From: Amorphochlora amoebiformis
Lineage: Eukaryota > Cercozoa > Chlorarachniophyceae
Assembly: GCA_054601695.1 (NCBI GenBank)
Contig: BAAHQB010000066.1
Coordinates: 772,104-836,103, forward strand
Length of the DNA: 64,000 nucleotides
Direction: 5' to 3'
The translations under genes and the position numbers were made by a program. This document shows positions 1 through 64,000 of the stretch, one piece after another; the first letter of the stretch is position 1, and every line of letters begins with the position of its first letter. A model generated the notes under the pieces. That model saw only the letters and a program-made list of their open reading frames with translations, had not been told where the DNA came from and searched no databases.

Positions 1-205
1 CGTAATATAGTAAATATCAAAGACGTGCACAAGCTACGTAGACAAGTGTGTTAAAATCATCAATGAGTTATGATTTGTCAATTTAAATGTTTGCTATTAT
101 CCGTTATCTGCTTGAAAAATGGCGGTCAGTAATAGTATAACAGTTTCTACAGTGTCGATCGTGTTACTAGTGTTCCACATAGACATATCTCCGACATAGT
201 AAATG

Positions 206-238
<33 letters not shown>

Positions 239-596
239 TTATACTATATATCTGGATATCTATACATAATATAATTAGAAATATCCTAGATATATCATCA
301 TGTTATACTAGTAGATATCTAGAGATCATGATAAGTAAATCATATATGTAGCTAGATTTAACACACGATGCGATAACTACCTGAATAATTAACTTAGAAA
401 TTTTCAATGATCCATGACATTTCAAGTATTTCTACTTCTTCGCACACGTGTCTCGACTAGATAGACCGTCCGTCAGTAGTAGCCTTCAAACTCTAACCGT
501 ACAAGGTAAGGTTGAAGCATACTTCAATACAAGGCCGACACTGGGATATAATCGTCAATAAGGGAGGGTTTGCTAACGGTTCAAGGAATCTTAAAT

Positions 597-6333
<5,737 letters not shown>

Positions 6334-6518
6334 GCTTGTCTGGGAAGTCACACGTGTTTAGATTTTCTAAGCGTGACACAGCCCACTGTATAGCTAATAG
6401 AGCGTGACGTTTCCCGATATAACGACCTTCTTGAGCGTGACGTAGGACTAAGTTACTGATGACTAGTCGTGATACATCATACTGTCACGATATTTTGTGT
6501 CCACGTGGACTTTTCTTC
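6334..6518. promoter_or_regulatory. putative shared promoter of a divergent gene pair
   Basis: This spacer lies between the proposed ATG of the minus-strand gene (6333) and an ATG on the plus strand (6519). It is free of TA and telomere-type repeats. It holds three GCGTGAC motifs at 6371-6377, 6402-6408 and 6435-6441, spaced 31 and 33 bp; two continue as TGACGT, a bZIP/CRE-like core. No TATA box is evident. The role is inferred from layout and motif repetition. Confidence 0.4.
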
Positions 6519-6779
6519 ATGGTGACTCCCACATCCCTTCCAACTCTCGTCTTGATAATTCTAGGGGGTTACCCAGAAAAGGGGAAAGGATTCAGCCTCA
6601 AGAAGGGGGGAGACAGAAATGTGGCGCTAGTTTCGAGCTTTGTGGACGTGGAACTACTAGAGGGCTTCCTCAATGCTTCCGAGTGGGAGTTTGTGGTTGA
6701 CAATCCTCTTCCCGACCCGGTGAGCGCGAGATTAATAAGCTTTTCCGACTGTATTTTTTCGCGGACTTATTTGCCCTAG
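6519..6779 (+). CDS. possible N-terminal exon of the 2-hydroxyacid dehydrogenase
   Basis: An open frame from ATG 6519 starts MVTPTSLPTLVLIILGGYP, continues through VELLEGFLNASEWEFVVDN and closes at TAG 6777-6779. A donor (gtgagc) lies at 6720, after DNPLPDP, and gtattt follows later. The order hydrophobic strand, Gly-rich turn, helix, then EWEFVV matches the start of formate-dehydrogenase-like 2-hydroxyacid dehydrogenases (...HEYVVT...). It lies 2.4 kb upstream of the first secure exon of that gene, on the same strand. I could not find the linking exons, about 40-50 residues by comparison with the family. If the exon reads to RTYLP it runs straight into the stop, so either the gtgagc donor is used or this is a separate short or broken gene. 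Confidence 0.4.
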   Translation: MVTPTSLPTLVLIILGGYPEKGKGFSLKKGGDRNVALVSSFVDVELLEGFLNASEWEFVVDNPLPDPVSARLISFSDCIFSRTYLP

Positions 6780-6879
6780 GGGGTGGGATAGTCACTGGTC
6801 AGAATTTGGGGGAATGGGTTTCGAGATATTGTGGAAAATTATGCCAGTATCAAATATTCACGAAAGGAAGGTGTCGAGT

Positions 6880-7010
6880 ACAACTCTAACCTCCGCCTAC
6901 TCAACCCTAGCACTAACTCTAATCCTAGCCCAACCCTAATCCTCAGTTTGATCCTAACCTGAGCTTATGTAACCTTAATGACCCTAAGTTAACCCAAACC
7001 TTTCGAAAAG
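6880..7010 (+). repeat. degenerate telomere-type CCCTAA repeats
   Basis: Short run of diverged CCCTAA units (ctctaacc, ccctagc, cctaatcct). It follows the only long unique stretch of the first 9 kb (about 5760-6880), which holds the two divergent starts. Confidence 0.7.
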
Positions 7011-7053
7011 TAAACTGGTGTTTGTTTTAGTATTAATCTACATACACACAAAT

Positions 7054-7087
<34 letters not shown>

Positions 7088-7091
7088 ATAA

Positions 7092-7171
<80 letters not shown>

Positions 7172-7184
7172 TATATATATATAC

Positions 7185-7229
<45 letters not shown>

Positions 7230-7239
7230 ATACATACTG

Positions 7240-7271
<32 letters not shown>

Positions 7272-7279
7272 TTTTATTT

Positions 7280-7315
<36 letters not shown>

Positions 7316-7404
7316 ATATTATATATACCCCAGGCCATTCTCAGTAGTGTTAGCGCAGTGGTTGAGTCCTCGATTAGCAACCTGAGATATACAAAAAATG
7401 CTAC

Positions 7405-8420
7405 GTTATACCAGTAAGTAACATATGTACGAAATATATGTACGTAATATTTGTACGTAATATATGTACGTAATATACCTAATATATACGAAAAATGCTA
7501 CGTTATACCAGTAAGTAACATATGTACGCAATACATGTACGTAATATATGTACGTAATATATGTACGTAATATATGTACGTAATATATGTACGTAATATA
7601 GAATATATATACGAAAAATGGTAATATATGTACGTAATATATGTACGTAATATATGTACGTAATATATGAACATAAAATATGTATGCAATACCAGTAAGA
7701 AACATATGTACGTAATACATGTACGTAATATATGTACGTAATCTATGTAATATACGTAATATGTGTACGTAATGTTGGTCATACCAGCAAGTAACATATG
7801 TACGTAACATATGAACGTAATATATGTAGTAATATATGTCGTAATATACGTAATATATGTACGTAATATATGTACGTAATATATGTACGTTGTACCAGTA
7901 AGTAACGTATGTACGTACTACATGTACGTAATATATGTACGTAATATATGTTCGTAATATCGTAATATGTAATATATGTACGTTATACCAGTAAGGAACA
8001 TATGTACGTAACATATGAACGCAATATATGAACGTAATATATGTTTGTAATATACGTAATATATGTACGTAATATATGTACGTATACCAGTAAGTAACAT
8101 ATGTACGTAATATATGTTTGTAATTTATGTACGTAATATATGAACATAATATATATGTACGATATGTATACGTAATATATGTGCGTAGTATATGTACGTA
8201 ATAAACTAATATATGTACGAATATATGTTTGTAATGTATGTTTGTAATATGTGTATATTACGTACGTATTATACGTACGTAATATGTATGAACATAATAT
8301 ATGTACGTAATATATGTTTGTAATATATGTTTGTAATATATGTACGTAATATATGTACGTAGTATATATGAACATAATATATATGTGCGATATGTACGTG
8401 ATATATGTACTTAATATACG
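7405..8420. repeat. minisatellite with unit about ATGTACGTAATAT
   Basis: Roughly 1 kb of 12-14 bp units containing TACGTA, with regular interruptions by the longer phrase ttataccagtaagtaac. Open frames through it (Tyr-Val-His-Ile-Leu-Arg-Thr) are repeat translation. No exon was recognised inside. Confidence 0.9.
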
Positions 8421-8431
8421 AAGTAATATAT

Positions 8432-8545
8432 GTAGCTATATATAGCTATATGTAGCTATAAATAGCTATATGTAGCTATAAGTAGCTAAATATGTAGCTA
8501 TAAGTAGCTAAATATGTAGCTATAAGTAGCTATACGTAGCTATTT
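8432..8545. repeat. TAGCTATA/TAGCTA minisatellite
   Basis: Tandem TAGCTATATG-type units of 10-12 bp directly after the ACGTAAT array. No coding potential seen. Confidence 0.85.
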
Positions 8546-8579
8546 GTGCATATGTTTTTATATAAGCACACACATACAA

Positions 8580-8644
<65 letters not shown>

Positions 8645-8694
8645 TTTATGGATAAAATCACGACTTAAGACTACACATACCAGTATATTATATG

Positions 8695-8748
<54 letters not shown>

Positions 8749-8749
8749 A

Positions 8750-8827
<78 letters not shown>

Positions 8828-8828
8828 T

Positions 8829-8862
<34 letters not shown>

Positions 8863-8942
8863 CAGAGTGTTTAGACCCTGTATATATGTACATATATTAA
8901 TAATATATACCTATATATATATATATATACATATATATTAAG

Positions 8943-22519
<13,577 letters not shown>

Positions 22520-22546
22520 GTGGGGTATATATATTTGTATGTATAT

Positions 22547-22582
<36 letters not shown>

Positions 22583-22585
22583 CAT

Positions 22586-22661
22586 GAAGGCTAGACAATG
22601 TTGTAAGGAACCGTACGGATGTATAGGTGGGGCATATATATTTGTATATATGTACGTATAT

Positions 22662-22705
<44 letters not shown>

Positions 22706-23219
22706 TTATACATGAAGCCTGGACAATGTTGTAAGGAACCGTACGGATGTATAGGTGGGGTATATATATTTGTATGTATATCTATAATATATATATATAT
22801 ATATATTTATACATGAAGGCTAGACAATGTTGTAAGGAACCGTACGGATGTATAGATGGAATATATATATTTGTATGTATATCTATAATATATATATATA
22901 TATATATATCTGTATTATATATTATATATATATATATAAATATTATACACGAAGTCTAGACAATGTAAGAAACCGCACGATGTATAGGTGGAATATAATA
23001 TACATATATATATATATTTATATATATATATATATATAAATATGTATATATGTGTGTGTGTGTGTGTTCGTGTGTGTGTGTGTGTATTTATATCTATGTA
23101 TATGTAATATAAATGTAATAACAATATATATAATATACATATATACATACATAAAGATACACACACCACCTATACGTACGGTTTCTTACAACGTTGTCTA
23201 GATTTCATGTATAAATATA

Positions 23220-23268
<49 letters not shown>

Positions 23269-23315
23269 ATTCATACACATATACATAGATATAAATACAT
23301 ACATAATATATATAT

Positions 23316-23364
<49 letters not shown>

Positions 23365-23420
23365 CCCACCTGTGGCTACATATCCGTACGATTTCTTACA
23401 ACATTGTCTAGACTTCATGT

Positions 23421-23469
<49 letters not shown>

Positions 23470-23507
23470 ATATTTACATATATATATATGTAATATATAC
23501 AATTCAT

Positions 23508-23545
<38 letters not shown>

Positions 23546-23627
23546 CAATTCATAATATATATATATATATATGAAGTCTAGAGAACGTTGCAAAAAATCG
23601 TACGGATATGTAACCATAGGTGGGAAA

Positions 23628-23635
<8 letters not shown>
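22586..23635. repeat. direct and inverted copies of the last-exon 3' end
   Basis: The segment coding for the last residues and stop (ctagacaatgttgtaaggaaccgtacggatgtataggtgg) is repeated directly at about 22586, 22713, 22815 and 22950. Inverted copies lie at 23163-23210 and 23363-23425, and one more direct diverged copy at 23571-23630. Spacers are (TA)n with ttgtatgtatatctataat. Confidence 0.88.
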
Positions 23636-23680
<45 letters not shown>

Positions 23681-23683
23681 GAC

Positions 23684-23723
<40 letters not shown>

Positions 23724-23725
23724 AA

Positions 23726-23785
<60 letters not shown>

Positions 23786-23821
23786 GTAAAAAATAAAGAT
23801 ATAATTTCTTTACATCTATAC

Positions 23822-23860
<39 letters not shown>

Positions 23861-23891
23861 CAATGTGTATATATGTATATTCATGTGTATA

Positions 23892-23931
<40 letters not shown>

Positions 23932-24045
23932 GTATGTGTATGTATATATATATATGTATGTATGTGTATATAATATATATATATATATATGTGGGGGAGC
24001 TTAGAACCATAGGACGATATGTGCACATTAATATACGTTTTCCAT

Positions 24046-24078
<33 letters not shown>

Positions 24079-24093
24079 GGTGTATGTAAATAT

Positions 24094-24127
<34 letters not shown>

Positions 24128-24252
24128 ACGTAAGATATATATATATATTATATACATGTATGTATATAATATATATATATAGTATCTATACTAAATACAT
24201 ACATATATTTATATCAAAATTTATGTCTTGCTATGAAGAATAGTATACATAG

Positions 24253-24304
<52 letters not shown>

Positions 24305-24341
24305 ATATATATTTATACATATATGTCTGTATGTACACATG

Positions 24342-24398
<57 letters not shown>

Positions 24399-24434
24399 TG
24401 TATGTACACATGCAATATATATATATATATATAT

Positions 24435-24476
<42 letters not shown>

Positions 24477-24644
24477 TACATGTTATATATATACGTGAAA
24501 TATACAAATATAAATGCTGATATACATGTGAATGTATATATATATATATATACATATATATTTAGAGCTGTAAATGGATATGTATATAAACATATATGTA
24601 GATATATAAATATATACATTTATGAATATACATGTACAAATACG

Positions 24645-24692
<48 letters not shown>

Positions 24693-24803
24693 TATATATA
24701 TATATATGTATGTGTATGTATATGTGTAGTACATGCGAGCGCTGCCGATATGGATACGCTAAAAATAGATACACACTTTTATATATTTAGGTCATGACCG
24801 CTG

Positions 24804-24895
24804 ATGACCATATGGATCTCCAGACTGGATATGTACGTACATGATGCTGGCAACACATCTGTGCACGCTTGTCGCGCGTTAATTAACATCGAATC
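24804..24895 (+). CDS. possible isolated exon, product unknown
   Basis: ATG 24804 opens a 30-codon frame (MTIWISRLD ... HDAGNTSVHACRALINIE) ending at a consensus donor gtgagt at 24896. No convincing next exon was found between here and the convergent lipocalin gene. The sequence is of mixed composition, unlike the repeats around it. It may be the start of an unrecognised gene or chance. Confidence 0.25.
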
Positions 24896-25856
24896 GTGAG
24901 TATTTCACAATTTTCTTGTGTGAACGAGAAGTCATTGAATATATCTACTGGTACTAATTCAATAGAGATAAATTCTAAGTCTGAGAAAATGATGGATCGA
25001 GATATACTAGATGTCAGGCTACTAGGAATACAAAGCCTGCGGAATATGTTCACACTTCTGGTAGATCTTGATCTACTGGGCTGATGGATATGCCTTACTA
25101 CCCCTTTTTTTGTTACTTATTTGTAGCTTATATATCTACACTAGAAAAAACATATCACTAGATATTATGACACATCCAAAAACCAGGCCGTGAGATTTTT
25201 CAGATCTAGAATTCTAGATGTAGTTTTTGACATACTGGATATTCATATCTCTAGAACTAGATACAGATAATATTAGATATAAATATTTTCACATATACAG
25301 AAAAAAACCCGAAACTTTGTATAACACATGTGCATATCTATACACAGATCTGGTCAGGTTTTTCTGAGTGATCTAGGTGATATCTAGGATATGATCTACT
25401 AGATCTAGATGATACATACAATATTAAATAATATTGGATATACATATACATATACATATACATACATATATTATTTTATATATATAACTTGAACTAACTT
25501 CTCTAATTACATGTATCTGATCGTGATGTAATTGTACTAGATAAAAATATATATAAGTATATATAAGTACAATTTATTTTATGAATGTATATTGGCATAA
25601 TCGATATATTATCTAGATTATCTAACATCATTAAAGGTCATTGTTTGAGAGAAAGAGCCCAAAACTGATGAAAAAACAAGTTCGCGATCCAATGTGCATG
25701 TGCTTTCCAGCCTATGAAGTCTTGCGCATTTGGTATTGCGAGCGAGAGTTCGGATATCCATTTTAATCCTCAGTAGAGGAAGAAAAGACGTCAGTCGTTG
25801 GCCTTGTCTCCTCGGTGTTGCACTTAATGCTTAGACATAACGGACTTGGGTATTGT
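24896..25856. other. AT-rich unique spacer rich in CTAGAT-type motifs
   Basis: About 960 bp without microsatellites, with many occurrences of tctaga/ctagat (for example gatctactagatctagatg). No supportable gene. It lies between the 3' ends of two convergent genes. A similar CTAG-rich texture recurs at 54240-54880, also in a region between gene ends. Confidence 0.5.
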
Positions 25857-27165
25857 TTAAAGGTCGAGGGCAGGGCAGCCGGTCTGATCGACGTCGTTGA
25901 GCACGTCTAAATCAAATCCCTGAGCCTTGGCGAGTCCGCGAACCTTATTCACGAGAGCGTCATCGCGGGCCTGCTGCCGAGTGAAGATCCAAAGCCCGCT
26001 GTTGTTGACGCCATTACCGTTCTTGCAGAGACCTTCTTTAGTAGGGAGGGACGGCTGACCACCTGAGATGAGGGCGTAACCTTCCTCCTCGTTGTACTCA
26101 AGAACCCAATACGGTCCCGAGGCAAACTTGGGGAGGAAACAAGGGGCGACTTCGAGCTTAGCGGGGTCGGAGGTGCTGTCCTCGGTCGCGCACAGATTAC
26201 CCTGGTGCTTGCTCGACTTATCGCTCTCAAAGGCGACGTTGGTGACCGCGATGTCCCACCCGAATAGGGTCTTCTTTTGCTTAGCGTATCTCGCCGAGAC
26301 GCAGTAGTTCTCAGACTCGGGAAGGTAGGAGATAGACATCTGTTGTTGGATGAACCAGGGCTTGGAGATGAAGCTCTCAAGCTTGAAGTCCTTCACTGTG
26401 GTGACCTGCTTGCACTTCCCGTCTGCCACGGTCTCCTCCGAGACTTTAATTTTTTTGACGACGCAGGTGGATTTGTCATGGGAGCGGCAGCTTCCGAGCG
26501 ACTCAGAGTATGTTAGGTCTTCCTTGGCAATCGGGCAACCTGGGAGAGAGTGTGAGTGTGTTTCGGAAACAACTTGCTTCGGTGCTAATGTCATGTAATA
26601 CCGTCCTGGCTTCCACAGTAAAGATCGTGCAGATTGCAGTAGTTGGTGGAGAAATCGAGGATAGAGAAAACTTGAGACTCTGAGCATGCCTCAACCTTGC
26701 AGCCGGCGCCCTCAGAGCTCAAGGTGAAGCGGTGCTGTCAAAATAGCAGGATTCAGACACTCGGTGTTGTTTCTGTCATCCATGGGACATACCAGATCGG
26801 TATACTTGCCGTCTCCGGTAACACGCTGAGTGTCAAGAACGTTGGAAGTAGTGGATCCCGATAGGAGGGTGTAGGTTCCGCCCTGAAAAATCAAGTCGGT
26901 ACGCCCTCAATATGTAATTCGATTTGGTGGTGGACAGCGAAATAATTGGTGGACATCACACAACTGGTAAGACAAGATTTACATTGTGAGGATCCTTCCA
27001 TCCATTCACTCCGTTAATCCGGTCGATGATCTCACCCGCTACCTCCTCGCAACTTGAAGACGAAAAGGTCGCGGTGAGGCTGCAGCTCGCGTGAATGAAG
27101 GACTTGGAGCCCGGACAGGTGTTAGCCGTGGCGAGGGTGGCGAGGAGAGCGTAGGCAACCTTCAT
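25857..27165 (-). CDS. secreted protein with lipocalin-like C-terminal domain, 4 exons
   Basis: Minus-strand exons 26983-27165, 26793-26882, 26602-26734 and 25857-26539 give 362 residues and a TAA stop. Residues 1-14 (MKVAYALLATLATA) form a signal peptide. The N-terminal part is Cys-rich, with GGTYTLLSG, VTGDGKYTDL and ESQVFSILDFSTNYC. From about residue 187 a lipocalin pattern appears: KDFKLESFISKPWFIQQ, then SENYCVSARY, and the signature GPYWVLEYNEEEGYALISGG near 277, followed by SGLWIFTRQ and a C-terminal helix (LVNKVRGLAKAQGFDLD). Lipocalins bind small hydrophobic ligands; the ligand here is unknown. Introns are only 58-100 bp with normal GT-AG ends and no repeats, in sharp contrast to the neighbouring genes. 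Product naming is by motif recall, not a search. Confidence 0.9.
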
Positions 27166-27506
27166 TGTGAGATATGCTATGGTGGGTTGTGTTTTCTCCG
27201 ATGTGGGGACGAGAATGGCCCGAAATAAGAACGTCCTCGTGACCAGCTTTTATCAGGAAAACTGAAACGGTTGCGAATACCCCACGTGACAGGCTACGTT
27301 ACCAATATGTAACCGTGTGCAAATCGATTCTACCTAAAAAAAAACAGTACGCGAATAATTATTGAAGTTTCATTTAATATCTCAAAATATTAATAATAAT
27401 TATTAAATTTACATGAAAATATTTAAACACCGGTATTCCAAAGCAAATCCCGGCATTGATCCATTGCTGGAACTCCTGAATACTCCTGATATACAGAAGA
27501 TCTTCG
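27166..27506. promoter_or_regulatory. putative shared promoter of the lipocalin-like and LolA-like genes
   Basis: A 341-bp unique spacer between two divergent ATGs (27165 minus, 27507 plus). It contains cacgtgac (27283-27290), a G-box-like palindrome, and, read on the minus strand, gataaaag near 27250 as a possible TATA-like box for the lipocalin gene. Function is inferred from position. Confidence 0.4.
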
Positions 27507-51532
<24,026 letters not shown>

Positions 51533-51535
51533 AAC

Positions 51536-51800
51536 CCGAACCCTAACCCTAATTCTAACCCTAACCTAACCCTAACCCTAACCCTAACCCTAACCCTAAC
51601 CTAACCCTAACCAAAACCAAAACCAAAACCTTTCTAATCCCTACACCAACCCTAACCCTAATCCTAACCCTAATCCCCTAACCCTAACCCTAACCCTAAC
51701 CCTAACCCTAACCCTAACCCGAACCTCAGACCGAAAGGCCAGAATAATTCACAGGTATAAACCCTATGTATATAACCTTAACCCTAGCCCTATGAACCCG
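51536..51800 (+). repeat. CCCTAA array directly after the LolA-like stop codon
   Basis: Starts a few bases after TAA 51530-51532, so the 3' UTR of this gene would be made of telomere-type repeat. Confidence 0.85.
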
Positions 51801-51879
51801 AACCTTAACCCTAACCCTCTCTCTCTCTCTTCCGAACTCTCACTCTCTCTCCCCCTCTATTCTCCTCAGTACCTCCCTC

Positions 51880-52175
51880 TGTCCCGCTCCTGTCCCCCTC
51901 CTGTCCCCCTCCGTCCCGCCCCTGTCCCCCCTCCGTCCCGCCCCTGTCCCCCCCCCCCTGTCCCCCCTCCGTCCCGCCCCTGTCCCCCCCCCCTGTCCCC
52001 CCTCCGTCCCGCCCCTGGCCCCCCCTCCGTCCCGCCCCTGTCCCCCCTCCGTCCCGCCCCTGTCCCCCCTCCGTCCCGCCCCTGTCCCCCCCTCCGTCCC
52101 GCCCCTGTCCCCCCTTCGTCCCGCCCCTGTCCCCCCTCCGTCCCGCCCCTGTCCCCCCTCCGTCCCGCCCCTGTC
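51880..52175 (+). repeat. GC-rich minisatellite, unit about cctgtcccccctccgtcccgc
   Basis: About 300 bp of 18-21 bp C-rich units. It is strongly GC-rich against an AT-rich window, with pyrimidine-only stretches on the plus strand. No gene supported. Confidence 0.92.
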
Positions 52176-52184
52176 CGTTTGTCT

Positions 52185-53036
<852 letters not shown>

Positions 53037-53043
53037 GTGTATA

Positions 53044-53097
<54 letters not shown>

Positions 53098-53117
53098 CAT
53101 ATATATACATATTATAT

Positions 53118-53152
<35 letters not shown>

Positions 53153-53291
53153 CATATGTATCATGTGTGTGTGTGCATATGTATATTTGGGTTTATAGAT
53201 ATATACATACATATAGATATACATATATATATATGTATATATATATGTATATATGTATATATATATGTATATATATATACATATTATATAG

Positions 53292-53981
<690 letters not shown>

Positions 53982-53986
53982 GTATG

Positions 53987-54018
<32 letters not shown>

Positions 54019-54090
54019 ATATATACTGCAATTGTTCTTGTTCTAAGTTGAAAGGTTAGTCGTCCAATTTTTCATTTTTTTATCCTAATT

Positions 54091-54141
<51 letters not shown>

Positions 54142-54182
54142 TATATATATATAATATATGTAGTACACACACACACACACAC

Positions 54183-54232
<50 letters not shown>

Positions 54233-54239
54233 TACTGGT

Positions 54240-54880
54240 ATATATCTTACTGGCGATAATATCTCGTCTATATACACATGATGTTTCAGAAGATCTAGAG
54301 ATACATACGACGTATACATCTAGTATATCTAGATATATCTACAAGATACTGGAGATATATAATAAGAACATTTATTCTAGTTATCATTCAATCTAGTCAA
54401 TGGCCGGTCAAGGTTATACACATGCTAGACATGATGAGATATACAATACTGTACGACGTATATCTACTAGTCTCTAGAGTCTAGTGGTATATCCAAATAT
54501 CTACGAGATACTGGAGATATACAATAAGAACAATTATTCTAGTTATCATATCCAATGGTGTTTTACATACAATACTCTAGAATACTCTACTAGTCTAGTA
54601 TCTATGAACGAGTTACTGGAGATAATTATCCAATGGTGTTGAGCCTGTATATATCCTTGCCTACGATGGAGACAAGAACTAGCGGGGATTACATGAATCG
54701 TACTACTAACTAGACTAAGTCTGTAAGCACTAGTAGTAATTATTACTCATTGACAACTAATACAGTTTTTCTTGTTTTACTAGGATCACTTTGCCTCTAT
54801 ATACAATTAATTGGAGATCATAGTCTAGATAGTACATGTGCATATAATCTAGTTATTACAATTACTACAAACATCAATGA
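54240..54880. other. AT-rich unique spacer with CTAG motifs
   Basis: No microsatellite and no secure exon. A minus-strand island at 54252-54295 could read [14 protein letters not shown] before a gtaaga donor, and that donor phrase is duplicated nearby, but it has no partner exon. Repeated phrases such as gatactggagatatataataagaacatttattctag occur twice (54340, 54500). Confidence 0.4.
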
Positions 54881-54888
54881 AACTCAAC

Positions 54889-64000
<9,112 letters not shown>

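Noticed and set aside
25949-26380. 143-residue Ser-Arg-rich frame on the minus strand
   Set aside because: Shadow frame within the fourth exon of the lipocalin-like gene, whose own frame has the signature motifs.

Overview
This is nuclear DNA from an intron-rich microbial eukaryote. The lineage is not certain: a secreted lipocalin-like protein recalls stramenopile algae, but that rests on memory of the family only. Most of the 64 kb is simple repeat: (TA)n everywhere, plus telomere-type CCCTAA/TTAGGG arrays, CT/GA tracts, a CATA field, a CG tract and several minisatellites. Almost every long open frame in it is translated repeat (Tyr-Ile, Leu-Ser, Arg-Ala and similar) and is not a gene.

Between the repeats lie islands of 30-120 bp of ordinary sequence. 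Many are exons, bounded by AG at the 5' side and GT (often gtatat, gtatgt or gtaacc) at the 3' side, and they join in a constant reading frame into recognisable proteins. I read five multi-exon genes this way. (1) 597-6333, minus: a small secreted Cys-rich protein of unknown family (tentative chain). (2) 8943-22519, plus, with a possible first exon at 6519: a D-isomer-specific 2-hydroxyacid dehydrogenase of formate-dehydrogenase-like type. (3) 25857-27165, minus: a secreted protein with a lipocalin-like C-terminal half; compact and repeat-free. (4) 27507-51532, plus: a 27-exon, 527-residue type I membrane protein with two similar extracellular LolA/ependymin-like modules. (5) 54889 to beyond 64000, minus: a lysophospholipid acyltransferase (LPLAT/AGPAT-like). 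A further weak plus-strand gene may lie at 53292-53981.

Genes 1/2 and 3/4 are divergent pairs that share short promoters (about 185 and 340 bp). The first promoter carries three phased GCGTGAC motifs. Genes 2/3, and the 3' side of gene 4 against gene 5, converge.

The most unusual signal is how the introns have grown. Partial copies of exon edges are multiplied inside neighbouring introns. Copies of an exon's 5' edge (acceptor plus first codons) lie upstream of it; copies of its 3' edge (last codons plus donor) lie downstream. The rule holds on both strands in genes 2, 4 and 5. Telomere-type repeats also fill introns and themselves supply donor (GTTAGG, GTAACC) and acceptor (TTAG) signals; at two exons the array switches from CCCTAA to TTAGGG. 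A separate short conserved element, in one copy attached to a 24-bp foldback, recurs at seven places inside these telomere-type introns.
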